Shown here in pieces: positions 23,814 through 31,592 of a stretch of 39,173 bases of DNA. Source of the DNA: Planctomycetaceae bacterium. Its GTDB lineage: Bacteria; Planctomycetota; Phycisphaerae; Phycisphaerales; SM1A02. Position numbers and translations under genes: made by a program. The number at the start of each line of letters is the position of its first letter. Within the stretch, counting starts at the first letter, position 1. Under the pieces are notes generated by a model that worked only from the letters and a program-made list of their open reading frames with translations, had not been told where the DNA came from and ran no database searches. The DNA lies in the NCBI GenBank assembly GCA_947474065.1, contig CANJHD010000019.1:1-39173 (forward strand). Direction: 5' to 3'.

Positions 23814-24530
23814 TTACGCGGCCTTTGAGGAACGGCGGCGGGTGGTTGTAGCGGTGGCGGTCGCGGAAGTCCGCCCAGCGACTGCTGCAGTTTCGAGGGA
23901 CGTGAGGGCTGTCACGAGCGCGGACGGAGTGGTCGCCGAGACGTCGGCGCCGATCTCTTCCGCCAAGCCGAGGGCGCGATTAAAGACGCCGCCGCCGCAC
24001 ACGATCCGTAGGTTTGGATGCCCGCCGATTTCCTTGATTTGGTCGATCAGCGCGCGGATGGCCGGAGCGTCACTCGCTGCCGAGGCCCACAGGACCAAGG
24101 TTCCAGCGCGGGTGCTGGCGAGTTCCTCAAGAACCTCGTCGTTGGCCACGCCGGCGCCGGCAAAGAAGACTTCGTATCCGGCTGCATCAAGCAGGTCAAC
24201 GGCGATCTGTGCGCCCAGTTCTTCGCCCTCAGTTGGGCCGCAGAACATGAGAATTCGCCCAGCAGAGCGCTCAATTCGGGTGTAGGTGGCAGAACCCTGA
24301 TGCGCGATCTGTCGCAGAGCGCGCGTTGCATAGTTGTAACTGATGCGCGAGAGCTGATCCTTCTTGAAGAGCTTCACAAGCATCTCGTGGATTGGCCAGT
24401 AGACGTCGTTGGCCAGGCGCTCGGCGGGAATGTTCTGCGCCGTGAGGGTGGCAACGAATGCATGGGCGCGCCGACGGTCGCCGGAGACGAGGTGCTGGAA
24501 GAGCTGTTCGATAGTGGATTCGAGATGCAT
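23814..24530 (-). CDS. B12-binding-fold protein lacking the cobalamin histidine
   Basis: The 238-residue protein has an N-terminal helical cap-like domain (about 1-85, B12-binding_2-like) and a Rossmann-like B12-binding domain (about 90-212). The canonical cobalamin motif is DxHxxG or ExHxxG. Here the equivalent is EGEELG (E101-G106), so the lower-ligand histidine is replaced by Glu103. The rest of the fold looks normal (LDAAGYEVFFAGAGV, RIVCGGGVF). The CarH-type cap motif W-x9-EH is also not seen after W45. There is no DNA-binding domain. The protein ends in a Thr/Ala/Arg/Ser tail. It may bind another ligand or serve as a sensor or partner protein. It is transcribed divergently from ubiE and ends at a strong terminator. 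Confidence 0.8.
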   Translation of the reverse strand: MHLESTIEQLFQHLVSGDRRRAHAFVATLTAQNIPAERLANDVYWPIHEMLVKLFKKDQLSRISYNYATRALRQIAHQGSATYTRIERSAGRILMFCGPTEGEELGAQIAVDLLDAAGYEVFFAGAGVANDEVLEELASTRAGTLVLWASAASDAPAIRALIDQIKEIGGHPNLRIVCGGGVFNRALGLAEEIGADVSATTPSALVTALTSLETAAVAGRTSATATATTTRRRSSKAA

Positions 24531-24628
24531 GGTTCAGTGTTCCTTCGAGTAGTGCGCCGCGTTGGTATCGGCGTGAGAGTGGCATCGGGTGATCCGGTGC
24601 CGACCCGCCACGGAGGGGAAATTTCCTT

Positions 24629-24658
24629 CGTTATGGAGCACTTGCCGCGCGTTATGGA
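24629..24658. repeat. Direct repeat CGTTATGGA, two copies 21 bases apart
   Basis: The 9-mer occurs at 24629-24637 and 24650-24658, exactly two helical turns apart, in the spacer between the B12-domain gene and ubiE. A 10-base palindrome GGAAATTTCC lies just before it (24617-24626). Both could be operator sites. Confidence 0.55.
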
Positions 24659-24694
24659 TCAATTCAGGGGTATTTCCGCGTCCGAAAAACCGCC

Positions 24695-24700
24695 TACCAT
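24695..24700 (+). promoter_or_regulatory. Candidate -10 hexamer TACCAT before ubiE
   Basis: TACCAT ends 7 bases before the ATG at 24708, which has no Shine-Dalgarno. The expected transcript start is at or next to the start codon. Confidence 0.4.
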
Positions 24701-24707
24701 CGCCTGA

Positions 24708-25544
24708 ATGGTCGAAGTCGGACCCATCTGGACCCAAGACGCATTGCGCGACAGCCCGCACGCCGACGCCGAGAAGGCTCGCAAGGTGCAAGGGATGTTC
24801 GCAGCCATCGCCCGCAGTTACGACCTCAACAACCGTTTGCACTCATTCTTCCAGGATCAGCGCTGGCGTCGTGCTGCAGTGCGCGCCGCGGGCATCGACG
24901 CCACATCGCGAGTTCTTGATGTGGCATGCGGCACCGGCGATCTTGCCGAGGCGTTCGCCGATGCCGGTGCCGCCGCCGTCACTGGCGTTGATTTCACTCC
25001 CGAAATGCTCGCGATCGCGCGTGACAAGGGAGCGAAGAACGACAGCGAGCAACGTGGCGCCGCTCTGCACGCAACAAAGCCCAGCTCAAAGCCAGTCCGC
25101 ACCGCAGTCAGCTATCACCAAGGCGACGCAATGCAATTGGCATTCCCGGATCAGTCCTTTGATGTGGTGTCGATTGCGTTCGGCATCCGCAATGTCGCCG
25201 TGCCAACGCGCGCGCTCGCGGAGTTCTTCCGAGTGCTTCGCCCGGGCGGCCGACTGGTGGTCCTGGAGTTCGCCGACCCGACCAATCCCATCATTCGCTG
25301 GGGAAGCAACCTCTACACCAAACGGATCATGCCGTGGACCGCATCGTTGGTAGCGCGCGACGCTTCTGGGGCCTATCACTACCTGCCGCGCTCAGTGAGC
25401 ACATTTCTGCAGCCGCGGGAATTTGCCGAAAAACTCCAAGAAACTGGCTTTGAACAGTGCAGCGCGGTGCAATTGACCATGGGGATATGCGTCCTTCACC
25501 GGGCAGTTCGACCGAAATCATCAGTAAAGCCCGCTACACTCTGA
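24708..25544 (+). CDS. ubiE: Demethylmenaquinone/ubiquinone C-methyltransferase (UbiE/MenG family)
   Basis: The enzyme methylates the quinone ring with S-adenosylmethionine in the last steps of menaquinone or ubiquinone synthesis. The 278-residue protein has the SAM motif LDVACGTGDLA (about 70-80), the ubiE-type AIARSYDLNNRLHSFF near the N-terminus, DVVSIAFGIRNVAVPTRALAE, and the RVLRPGGRLVVLEFADP post-motif. The IMPW and YHYLPRSVSTF segments match the quinone-binding C-terminus. A poorly conserved insert of about 25 residues (about 107-133, Lys/Ala/Ser-rich) separates motif I from motif II. The substrate is probably menaquinone if the host is a planctomycete, which is inference. Confidence 0.9.
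   Translation: MVEVGPIWTQDALRDSPHADAEKARKVQGMFAAIARSYDLNNRLHSFFQDQRWRRAAVRAAGIDATSRVLDVACGTGDLAEAFADAGAAAVTGVDFTPEMLAIARDKGAKNDSEQRGAALHATKPSSKPVRTAVSYHQGDAMQLAFPDQSFDVVSIAFGIRNVAVPTRALAEFFRVLRPGGRLVVLEFADPTNPIIRWGSNLYTKRIMPWTASLVARDASGAYHYLPRSVSTFLQPREFAEKLQETGFEQCSAVQLTMGICVLHRAVRPKSSVKPATL
25535..25540 (+). promoter_or_regulatory. Candidate -10 hexamer TACACT at the end of ubiE
   Basis: TACACT overlaps the last ubiE codons and ends 5 bases before the ATG at 25546. The identical hexamer occurs before lysA, the POT gene and tRNA-Arg. Confidence 0.35.
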
Positions 25545-25545
25545 G

Positions 25546-26529
25546 ATGCATGTCAAAATCGCGCGCCCACGGATGGGTGCCGCCGCGGCAGGAAGCCGAG
25601 AAAGTGAGTCGTTCCAAATGATCGTTGACTGCTCTACACGAGTCTTTAATTCGCCTGAACAGCTTGGCCGCGAAACTGCCGAGGCGCTGCGCCGCTTTAC
25701 GGCCTTGCGCGGCACCCGCCTTGAATCCACCGCTGCCGCTCTTGAGCGCGCGATCGAACCGGTTGCCGCCGCATTGGTGCACGGGTTTCGCTCCAAACTT
25801 CTCGACGCCGGTATCCCCAACGAATTCGTTGCCGAAGTCGTTCGCTCAAATCCAGGTCGACTTGCCGGTGTTGCAGGCATCGACCCGATGGCAAGCGACG
25901 CGGCTGCGCAACTTGATCGCGCGGTCGAACTCGGCTTAGTGGGCGTCACGATCTCCCCGAGCGCGCAAGGATTTCATCCAACGCACTCCGATGCCATGCG
26001 CCTCTACGGTCGCATCGAGGCGCTCGGCCTGCCGCTCTTCATTGGTCGCCCCGGCCCGCTCGTAGCGAGCGGCTCACTGGAGTTTGACCGACCAGCGGGT
26101 TTCGACGAAATAGCGCGTGCACATCCCAAACTTCGGATCGTGATTGGCGAGCTCGGCTGGCCATGGATTGACGAATGCCTTGCCATGCTCATGAAGCATC
26201 AGAATGTCTACGCAGAAATCAGTGGTGTTTCGAGTCGCCCGTGGCAACTCTATAACGCGCTCCTCAGCGGACAGAGTTTGGGAGTCTTGGAGAAGCTCTT
26301 CTTTGGAAGCGGCTTCCCGTATGACTTGCCTGCGAAGGCGATCGAAAATCTCTACTCCGTGAATGCGTTTGCGCACGGAACACAATTGCCAGCGATTCCC
26401 CGCATTGCATTGCGCGCCATTGCTGAGCGTGATCCGTTTGCGATCTTGGGAATTGATTCGCCGGCTGCACGGGCTGTTCATCAGCGCCCGGCGTCTACGG
26501 AAGGCGATCTCTCGCGGGATATGCGATGA
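25546..26529 (+). CDS. Amidohydrolase-2-fold protein lacking the metal ligands
   Basis: The 327-residue protein follows the amidohydrolase-2 (COG2159) layout, but each metal position is changed. The opening IVDCSTRVF stands where IIDCHTHI is usual, so HxH is S30-x-R32. GLPLFIGRPG has Gly167 in place of a ligand His, IVIGELGWPW has Glu202 in place of His, and LFFGSGFPY has Gly256 where the catalytic Asp of FGSDYP stands. The barrel backbone motifs remain. I infer a non-hydrolytic role, perhaps ligand binding or regulation. The ATG at 25546 follows TACACT; an ATG at 25618, at the usual family start, gives 303 residues. It overlaps the lipoprotein gene by ATGA. Confidence 0.75.
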   Translation: MHVKIARPRMGAAAAGSRESESFQMIVDCSTRVFNSPEQLGRETAEALRRFTALRGTRLESTAAALERAIEPVAAALVHGFRSKLLDAGIPNEFVAEVVRSNPGRLAGVAGIDPMASDAAAQLDRAVELGLVGVTISPSAQGFHPTHSDAMRLYGRIEALGLPLFIGRPGPLVASGSLEFDRPAGFDEIARAHPKLRIVIGELGWPWIDECLAMLMKHQNVYAEISGVSSRPWQLYNALLSGQSLGVLEKLFFGSGFPYDLPAKAIENLYSVNAFAHGTQLPAIPRIALRAIAERDPFAILGIDSPAARAVHQRPASTEGDLSRDMR

Positions 26530-27119
26530 ATCTGGCTGTGGGACGGGCGTTTGCCGCTGCATTTCTCTTCCTCAGCGCGGGGTGTTCAATCACGCCGGGC
26601 GGGGTTATTGAAATTGCTGGTTCGGGCGACACCGCGGTCCGACTGACTTCGGAATTCGCCAACGGCACTTACGCGATTGAGCCCGCGCAAACGACGGTGG
26701 TCTTCAGCGACATTTCATACGAAGAGTTAGCGACGGGCACCGCGAAGAACGGGCGATTCCTCCATATTGAAGTACTGTGGCGCCCGAAGGCCGGACGCAC
26801 TCCCGTCGAGCCGAGTTCAACCAACCTATCCATTCGATTCGTCGTGGTATCGAACGGCGAAGTTGGCGTTTACATCGGCGGTGGATTTGCATGGATCAAT
26901 GGCGGCAAGGAGAAGGATGACGCCATCGGATTGGAAATTACTGGCGCGAGCGTTTCACTGGTCGACAAGACGCCTGGGTTCGTTGATCTACTCAGCCCGG
27001 CCACGCTCATTGGTGAACTCGGCGCGCAGAAGAATGCAGAGAACGCGCGCGCTACGCGCCGAGCAGCGAGTCAGTTTGTAACGAACAAACTCGGACATGT
27101 TCGCTGGGTGAGTCGCTAA
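26526..27119 (+). CDS. Lipoprotein of unknown function
   Basis: The 197-residue protein has a lipoprotein signal with lipobox LSAGCS (C20). A mainly beta-rich domain follows, with no motif I recognise, including IRFVVVSNGEVGVYIGGGFAW and LEITGASVSLVD. The last 40 residues (after GELGAQK) are helical, Ala/Arg/Asn-rich. It is attached to a membrane, probably facing the periplasm. It overlaps the amidohydrolase-like gene by ATGA, so the two proteins are probably made together. Confidence 0.75.
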   Translation: MNLAVGRAFAAAFLFLSAGCSITPGGVIEIAGSGDTAVRLTSEFANGTYAIEPAQTTVVFSDISYEELATGTAKNGRFLHIEVLWRPKAGRTPVEPSSTNLSIRFVVVSNGEVGVYIGGGFAWINGGKEKDDAIGLEITGASVSLVDKTPGFVDLLSPATLIGELGAQKNAENARATRRAASQFVTNKLGHVRWVSR

Positions 27120-27173
27120 AGCACAACAAACTGTCGCCGCATTTCGAAACAAACGCGCGCTCCGCAATCCGCG

Positions 27174-27974
27174 TCAGCCCTGCCCGTCCACCGCATGCGC
27201 GTTTGCAAGCGCACTGATCAGCGCGGGATCGATGGCCTCGCGGCGCGCATCAACGGGCAACCACGCGCGTTGCATGGAACCATCGATGATTGATGGGAAC
27301 CAAAGCGAGGCATGATCGAGATACATCTGACCCGGCGCACCGCCGTACTCCTGGTCACCAACAAGTGGAAAGCCCAGTGCGCCAAGCATTGCGCGAATTT
27401 GATGAAATCGCCCAGTGACTAACCGAATCACCGCATGCCATTCACCCGGGCAACCCGGAGCTGGCGCAACGGCTTCGATCACGAGCGTTGATGGATCGCC
27501 GCCAGACCGCACCACGCGAGCCACTGCGCCGTCGCGACGAAGGTATGCGTTGTGCTGGCCAACGAGCGCGTGAGCCTTTGCCGAGGCTTCGCCCTGCGCA
27601 GAAGCGGTCGCACTCTTACTGAATCCCGTGCCCACGGCGGAAATCCGCGCCAAGTAATGTTTGGTCCAACGCCCTGCGCGTATTGCCTCGTTGTGCGCGG
27701 CGACTGCAGCACTGTCGCGCGCCACCACCACAAATCCACGCGTGGGGCGATCAATTCGGTGCGGCAACTGCGCTTCTGGCCAGCCCAGAAGTACGCGCGC
27801 TTGCACTAGGAGTGTGGCAGGACCCTTTCCAGCTGTTGACGGCGCCTCGCTTGAAAGTCCCGCAGGTTTCAGAAGCACTGCATCGCGCTCGCTGCGCAAG
27901 ACAACATCCGCCGCCGTTATGCGCGGTCCGATCGGCGGCTCCTCACTCTTTCCGCGGTTACTTCGAGCGTGCAC
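27174..27974 (-). CDS. RluA-family RNA pseudouridine synthase
   Basis: The 266-residue protein converts uridine to pseudouridine in rRNA or tRNA. The catalytic loop is LPHRIDRPTRGFVVVA (catalytic D75, the HRxDRxTxG signature). Later motifs are LVTGRFHQIRAML and GFPLVGDQEYGG, typical of RluA-type enzymes. No S4 RNA-binding domain is present, so it resembles the short RluA/RluC-like forms. The GTG at 27974 is preferred; a TTG at 28013 would overlap the NUDIX gene by 56 bases. The target RNA cannot be predicted. It is co-oriented with and overlaps the NUDIX gene end by 17 bases. Confidence 0.88.
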   Translation of the reverse strand: MHARSNRGKSEEPPIGPRITAADVVLRSERDAVLLKPAGLSSEAPSTAGKGPATLLVQARVLLGWPEAQLPHRIDRPTRGFVVVARDSAAVAAHNEAIRAGRWTKHYLARISAVGTGFSKSATASAQGEASAKAHALVGQHNAYLRRDGAVARVVRSGGDPSTLVIEAVAPAPGCPGEWHAVIRLVTGRFHQIRAMLGALGFPLVGDQEYGGAPGQMYLDHASLWFPSIIDGSMQRAWLPVDARREAIDPALISALANAHAVDGQG

Positions 27975-28689
27975 GGCGTTCCGCCTCCACGATTGGCAGC
28001 ATTTGCACTGCAATTGATGTCAATGGCTGAGGCCACTCGCCCAAATTCACCGCGCGCAACTCCGCACATTCCCATGTCTCAACGGGAACGGCTGGCGGCA
28101 GTACGTCGATCACATAGATCACTTCCCAACTACGAGCCACTGGATCGAAGGCGAGCGCGCGCGCTACTGGCGGCGCACTCGCGGTCCAGCCTGTCTCCTC
28201 GCGGAGTTCGCGCAGAATCATGTCCGCAGGCGCTACGCCGGGTTCAAGGGTGCCCGCCGGTGCGAATTCCCACATGCCCGGGTAATTGAGCGTTTCTTCC
28301 CCGCGGCGCGCCATCAGAATCTGACCGTTCGGCGTGAAGCACAGCGCCTTCACTCCAATCGGGCGAACGCCAGTGTCAATTCCCTCTCGGCCGACTGCAT
28401 GAAATCGGTAACTGGTCTGAATGCAATGGATTGTTACTCCACCGTGACCATTCCGACTCGTTCCTAAGACATGGAGCATCGGTCCATCGTGAGCCCGAGG
28501 AACGCGTACACACAGTGCTTCCCATGCGGCATTCACTGCGTCAAGAGTGGCTCCGGTCATAGCTTCCGGGACAAATCTGCCATCGACCACGGAGAGGAGC
28601 GGCGGCCTGCGGAGCGGGATGAGTCGCTTTGGCAATGCAACCGTGTCGCTCGGCATGGCGATTGGGGAGTTGGGCGGCCGGGGCTCCAT
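27958..28689 (-). CDS. NUDIX hydrolase
   Basis: The 243-residue protein has a C-terminal NUDIX domain (about 105-220). Its box GTLEPGVAPADMILRELREETGW (146-168) is split here only by family spacing: it keeps the REUxEExGU core but has Val152 where the first glutamate is usual. NUDIX enzymes cleave nucleoside diphosphates linked to another group. The N-terminal 100 residues are a less conserved domain that may choose the substrate. Start at ATG 28689, 8 bases after TAGATT; an ATG at 28656 is possible. The gene lies divergent to the POT transporter with only 29 bases between start codons. Confidence 0.85.
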   Translation of the reverse strand: MEPRPPNSPIAMPSDTVALPKRLIPLRRPPLLSVVDGRFVPEAMTGATLDAVNAAWEALCVRVPRAHDGPMLHVLGTSRNGHGGVTIHCIQTSYRFHAVGREGIDTGVRPIGVKALCFTPNGQILMARRGEETLNYPGMWEFAPAGTLEPGVAPADMILRELREETGWTASAPPVARALAFDPVARSWEVIYVIDVLPPAVPVETWECAELRAVNLGEWPQPLTSIAVQMLPIVEAERRARSK

Positions 28690-28697
28690 GGCATCTC

Positions 28698-28703
28698 AAT
28701 CTA
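28698..28703 (-). promoter_or_regulatory. Candidate -10 hexamer TAGATT before the NUDIX gene
   Basis: TAGATT on the minus strand ends 8 bases before the ATG at 28689. It directly abuts the + strand TACACT hexamer of the POT gene. Confidence 0.35.
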
Positions 28704-28709
28704 TACACT
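28704..28709 (+). promoter_or_regulatory. Candidate -10 hexamer TACACT before the POT gene
   Basis: TACACT ends 9 bases before the ATG at 28719 and supports it over the in-frame start at 28629, which lies inside the NUDIX gene. Confidence 0.45.
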
Positions 28710-28718
28710 TCCCCGCTC

Positions 28719-30353
28719 ATGAGCACCGCCCAATATCTCACGGCCCCGGTTCCATCACGCGAACTACCCAAGGGAATCCCCTACATCGTCGGAAACGAGG
28801 CCGCGGAACGCTTCTCCTTCTATGGGATGAAGACGATCTTGGTGGTGTTCATGTCGCAGTATTTGATGAGTTCGCAGGCGGCTCCCGCGTACATGACCGA
28901 AACCCAGTCGCGCGAGTGGATGCACTGGTTTGTTGCGAGCGCATATTTCACACCGATCTTTGGCGCGATTCTCGCCGACGCAATTCTTGGCAAGTACCGC
29001 ACCATTCTTCTTCTGTCGATGGTGTACTGCATGGGGCACTTGGCGCTGGCACTGATTGACATGCCGCCCGCTGCGCTGCAGGCAACCTTTGAGCCCCGGA
29101 CCTGGCTGCTCACTGGATTGTTCTTAGTAGCGGTTGGCTCGGGTGGAATCAAGCCGTGCGTCTCCGCCCACGTCGGCGACCAGTTCAGCGCGAGCAACAA
29201 ACATTTGCTGACCCGAGTGTTCGGATGGTTTTACTTTGCAATCAACTTTGGATCATTCTTCTCCACCCTGCTCACGCCGTGGCTGCTGCACAAGTACGGA
29301 CCAGGTTGGGCGTTCGGCGTCCCCGGCGTCCTCATGGGAATCGCCACCATCGTCTTCTGGATGGGTCGAAACAAGTTCGTACACATTCCGGCGCGCGGCT
29401 TTGGCTTTGTCACCGAGGCACTCTCTGGCGGCGGACTGAAAGTGATCGCCAAGCTTGCTGCCGTCTATGTGTTTGTTGCGGTGTTCTGGTCGCTCTATGA
29501 CCAGACCGGCGGCGCGTGGGTGCTGCAGGCATCGCAGATGAACTGCAACTTCTTGGGCATTCGTTGGCTGGAATCACAGGTTCAGGCGATCAATCCACTC
29601 CTGATCTTGGTCTTCATTCCGCTGTTCTCGTACTTGGTCTATCCGGCACTTGGACGCGTCGTGACGCTCACTCCAATCCGCAAGATTGGGGCTGGATTCT
29701 TCCTCACGATTGCTGCGTTTGCCATCAGCGCCGCTGCACAGGCGAAGATCGACACGGCGGAAGCGGCATTCCGTGCCACAGTCGCTCCGATCGTTTCGAG
29801 TAACCGAGTTGATGTGAAGGCAACGGCCGCCGCACTGCGATTTGAAGAACGCAATGCCAGCGCGGTAACCATTGAAGAACTGAATAACGCAGCAGCCCCA
29901 AATGACAAGAAGTGGAGCGACTCGATGTCGCAAACACTCGCTGCCGGCGGCATCGTGATTCAAATGGACGGCACGCGTACAGAGGCTGACTGGCCATCCA
30001 TTGCATGGCAGTTGTTGGCTTATGTAGTGATCACCGCCGCCGAGGTGTTGGTGTCCATCACTTGCCTCGAGTTTAGTTACACGCAAGCCCCGCCTGCCAT
30101 GAAGAGTTTCGTCATGAGCCTCTACCTCTTGAGTGTCGCGGCAGGTAATGCACTCACTGCATTGGTGAACCGATTCACCATGGATGCCAGTGGCAATTCC
30201 ACACTTGTGGGTGCGGATTACTACTGGTTCTTTACGAAACTGATGGCTGTTGCGTCAGTGGTGTTCTTGCTCGTTGGCTACCTCTATAAGCCGCGCGACT
30301 ACATGCAAGAAGAAGCTGGCACGTGGCCATCAACCCCTGGACAAGAACCGTAA
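28719..30353 (+). CDS. Proton-dependent oligopeptide transporter (POT/PTR2 family)
   Basis: The 544-residue membrane protein imports di- and tripeptides with protons. It starts with IVGNEAAERFSFYGMKTIL, the ExxERFxYYG-type helix 1 motif that couples protons, and has the PTR2 signature VGSGGIKPCVSAHVGDQF (GGIKPCVSAFGGDQF in relatives). About 12 or more helices are visible. A hydrophilic loop of about 90 residues (about 365-435) interrupts the C-terminal half, longer than in typical bacterial members. The peptides could come from the secreted peptidases encoded in this window. The ATG at 28719 follows TACACT by 9 bases. Its end overlaps the next gene by 31 bases. Confidence 0.92.
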   Translation: MSTAQYLTAPVPSRELPKGIPYIVGNEAAERFSFYGMKTILVVFMSQYLMSSQAAPAYMTETQSREWMHWFVASAYFTPIFGAILADAILGKYRTILLLSMVYCMGHLALALIDMPPAALQATFEPRTWLLTGLFLVAVGSGGIKPCVSAHVGDQFSASNKHLLTRVFGWFYFAINFGSFFSTLLTPWLLHKYGPGWAFGVPGVLMGIATIVFWMGRNKFVHIPARGFGFVTEALSGGGLKVIAKLAAVYVFVAVFWSLYDQTGGAWVLQASQMNCNFLGIRWLESQVQAINPLLILVFIPLFSYLVYPALGRVVTLTPIRKIGAGFFLTIAAFAISAAAQAKIDTAEAAFRATVAPIVSSNRVDVKATAAALRFEERNASAVTIEELNNAAAPNDKKWSDSMSQTLAAGGIVIQMDGTRTEADWPSIAWQLLAYVVITAAEVLVSITCLEFSYTQAPPAMKSFVMSLYLLSVAAGNALTALVNRFTMDASGNSTLVGADYYWFFTKLMAVASVVFLLVGYLYKPRDYMQEEAGTWPSTPGQEP

Positions 30354-31588
30354 GGAACGCCATCAAGTACGCACCACACCTGGTCATTGCCGCCGTTGGA
30401 ATCACATTACTTGCGGCATTTGCCCCGCTTCCGAATCCGCGTCATGAGGACACTCGGCCGGTTTCAGTGGCATCAGGTGTTCAATACGAATTCGTTGGTC
30501 GCTATGACGTTGATCGCCTGAATCAGATTCTGACCAAGGACACGCCGGCATTCACCGGGCTGCCAGTCACGTACACGCCCGCGCGCAACGCGGTGAAGAT
30601 GTACCGCGTCACGTATCCATCGGTGATTCCAGAGCGCAACAACCGCCCCACCAGTGCATCGGGACTGATTGCTATTCCGGAGACCGCTGAGAAGTCCATG
30701 CCGATGGTGTCCTACCAACACGGCACCGTGATGGAGAAACACGCGGTGCCATCGTTCCCGGATGAATCGCCAGAAACTCAATTGATGGTGGCGCAGTTTG
30801 CTGGTCAGGGGTATGTAGTCATCGGAGCCGACTATTTCGGCATGGGAACGTCCACTGAGAGGGACGGCTACATGGTGATCGGCAGCCAGCAGCAGGCATG
30901 TATGGATATGTATCGATCCTCGCTGGCAGTGCTTGCCAAGGAGGGAATTTCGCCCAAGGAGCTGTTCCTGACTGGCTGGTCGCAAGGGGGCGTGGTGAGT
31001 ATGTGCTTCCTTGAAGTCCTTGAGAAGAACAACGTGGCAGTTGCGGCGGTCGGCACTGCCGCCGCGCAATGCGATGGATATGTGATGCTGAGCGGCTTCC
31101 TCAATCATCCGCGCTCGATCGACGCACCATGGGTGGCCGCCATGTTCATCTTGACCGCGTTCTCCTATGAGGAGTACTACGGCGTTCCGGGTCTTGCCAA
31201 AGCGTTCTTCACCGAGGAGCAATATGAACTCGCGCGCAAGATCTACATGAAGGAGCCATATACAGAACCATGGCCTGGCGATCTGCACAAGCTGATTCGC
31301 AAGGAGTATTTTGACCCGAACTACTTTGCAGGCACCACGTACTGCACGCTCATTCAGAAACTGCACGCCTACCGCTGGCAGGTGAAGACCAACGTTCGCA
31401 TGTATTACGGCGAGATCGATGAGTGCCTGACTATTGGTCTTGCACAGCTTCCCTCCATGTATCAGCACGCACTTGGCAGCACCAAGGTAGAGGCGATCAG
31501 CGCCGGTCCGGATGCAAACCACCGCGGTACATTTGGGCGCGCCGTTCCGGAGTGGAAGAAGTGGTTTGACTCACTGCAGGCCAAGTAA
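30323..31588 (+). CDS. Membrane-anchored alpha/beta-hydrolase, lipase-like
   Basis: The 421-residue protein has an N-terminal signal anchor or signal (about 13-35). The nucleophile elbow is LTGWSQGG (S220), the likely acid is in MYYGEIDECLT, and the histidine in DANHRGTFG. The domain resembles secretory lipases and esterases of the alpha/beta superfamily. The middle insert with FSYEEYYGVPGLAKAFF could be a lid. The start is GTG at 30323, inside the POT gene end (31 bases overlap). I see no ATG before residue 93, so this start is the only long one. The enzyme probably acts outside the cytoplasm on esters or peptides. Confidence 0.82.
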   Translation: MAINPWTRTVRNAIKYAPHLVIAAVGITLLAAFAPLPNPRHEDTRPVSVASGVQYEFVGRYDVDRLNQILTKDTPAFTGLPVTYTPARNAVKMYRVTYPSVIPERNNRPTSASGLIAIPETAEKSMPMVSYQHGTVMEKHAVPSFPDESPETQLMVAQFAGQGYVVIGADYFGMGTSTERDGYMVIGSQQQACMDMYRSSLAVLAKEGISPKELFLTGWSQGGVVSMCFLEVLEKNNVAVAAVGTAAAQCDGYVMLSGFLNHPRSIDAPWVAAMFILTAFSYEEYYGVPGLAKAFFTEEQYELARKIYMKEPYTEPWPGDLHKLIRKEYFDPNYFAGTTYCTLIQKLHAYRWQVKTNVRMYYGEIDECLTIGLAQLPSMYQHALGSTKVEAISAGPDANHRGTFGRAVPEWKKWFDSLQAK

Positions 31589-31592
31589 GCCG

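Noticed and set aside
30473-31522. Open frame of 349 codons antisense to the lipase-like gene
   Set aside because: The sense strand has a full alpha/beta-hydrolase with nucleophile elbow, acid and histidine. The antisense product has no motif.
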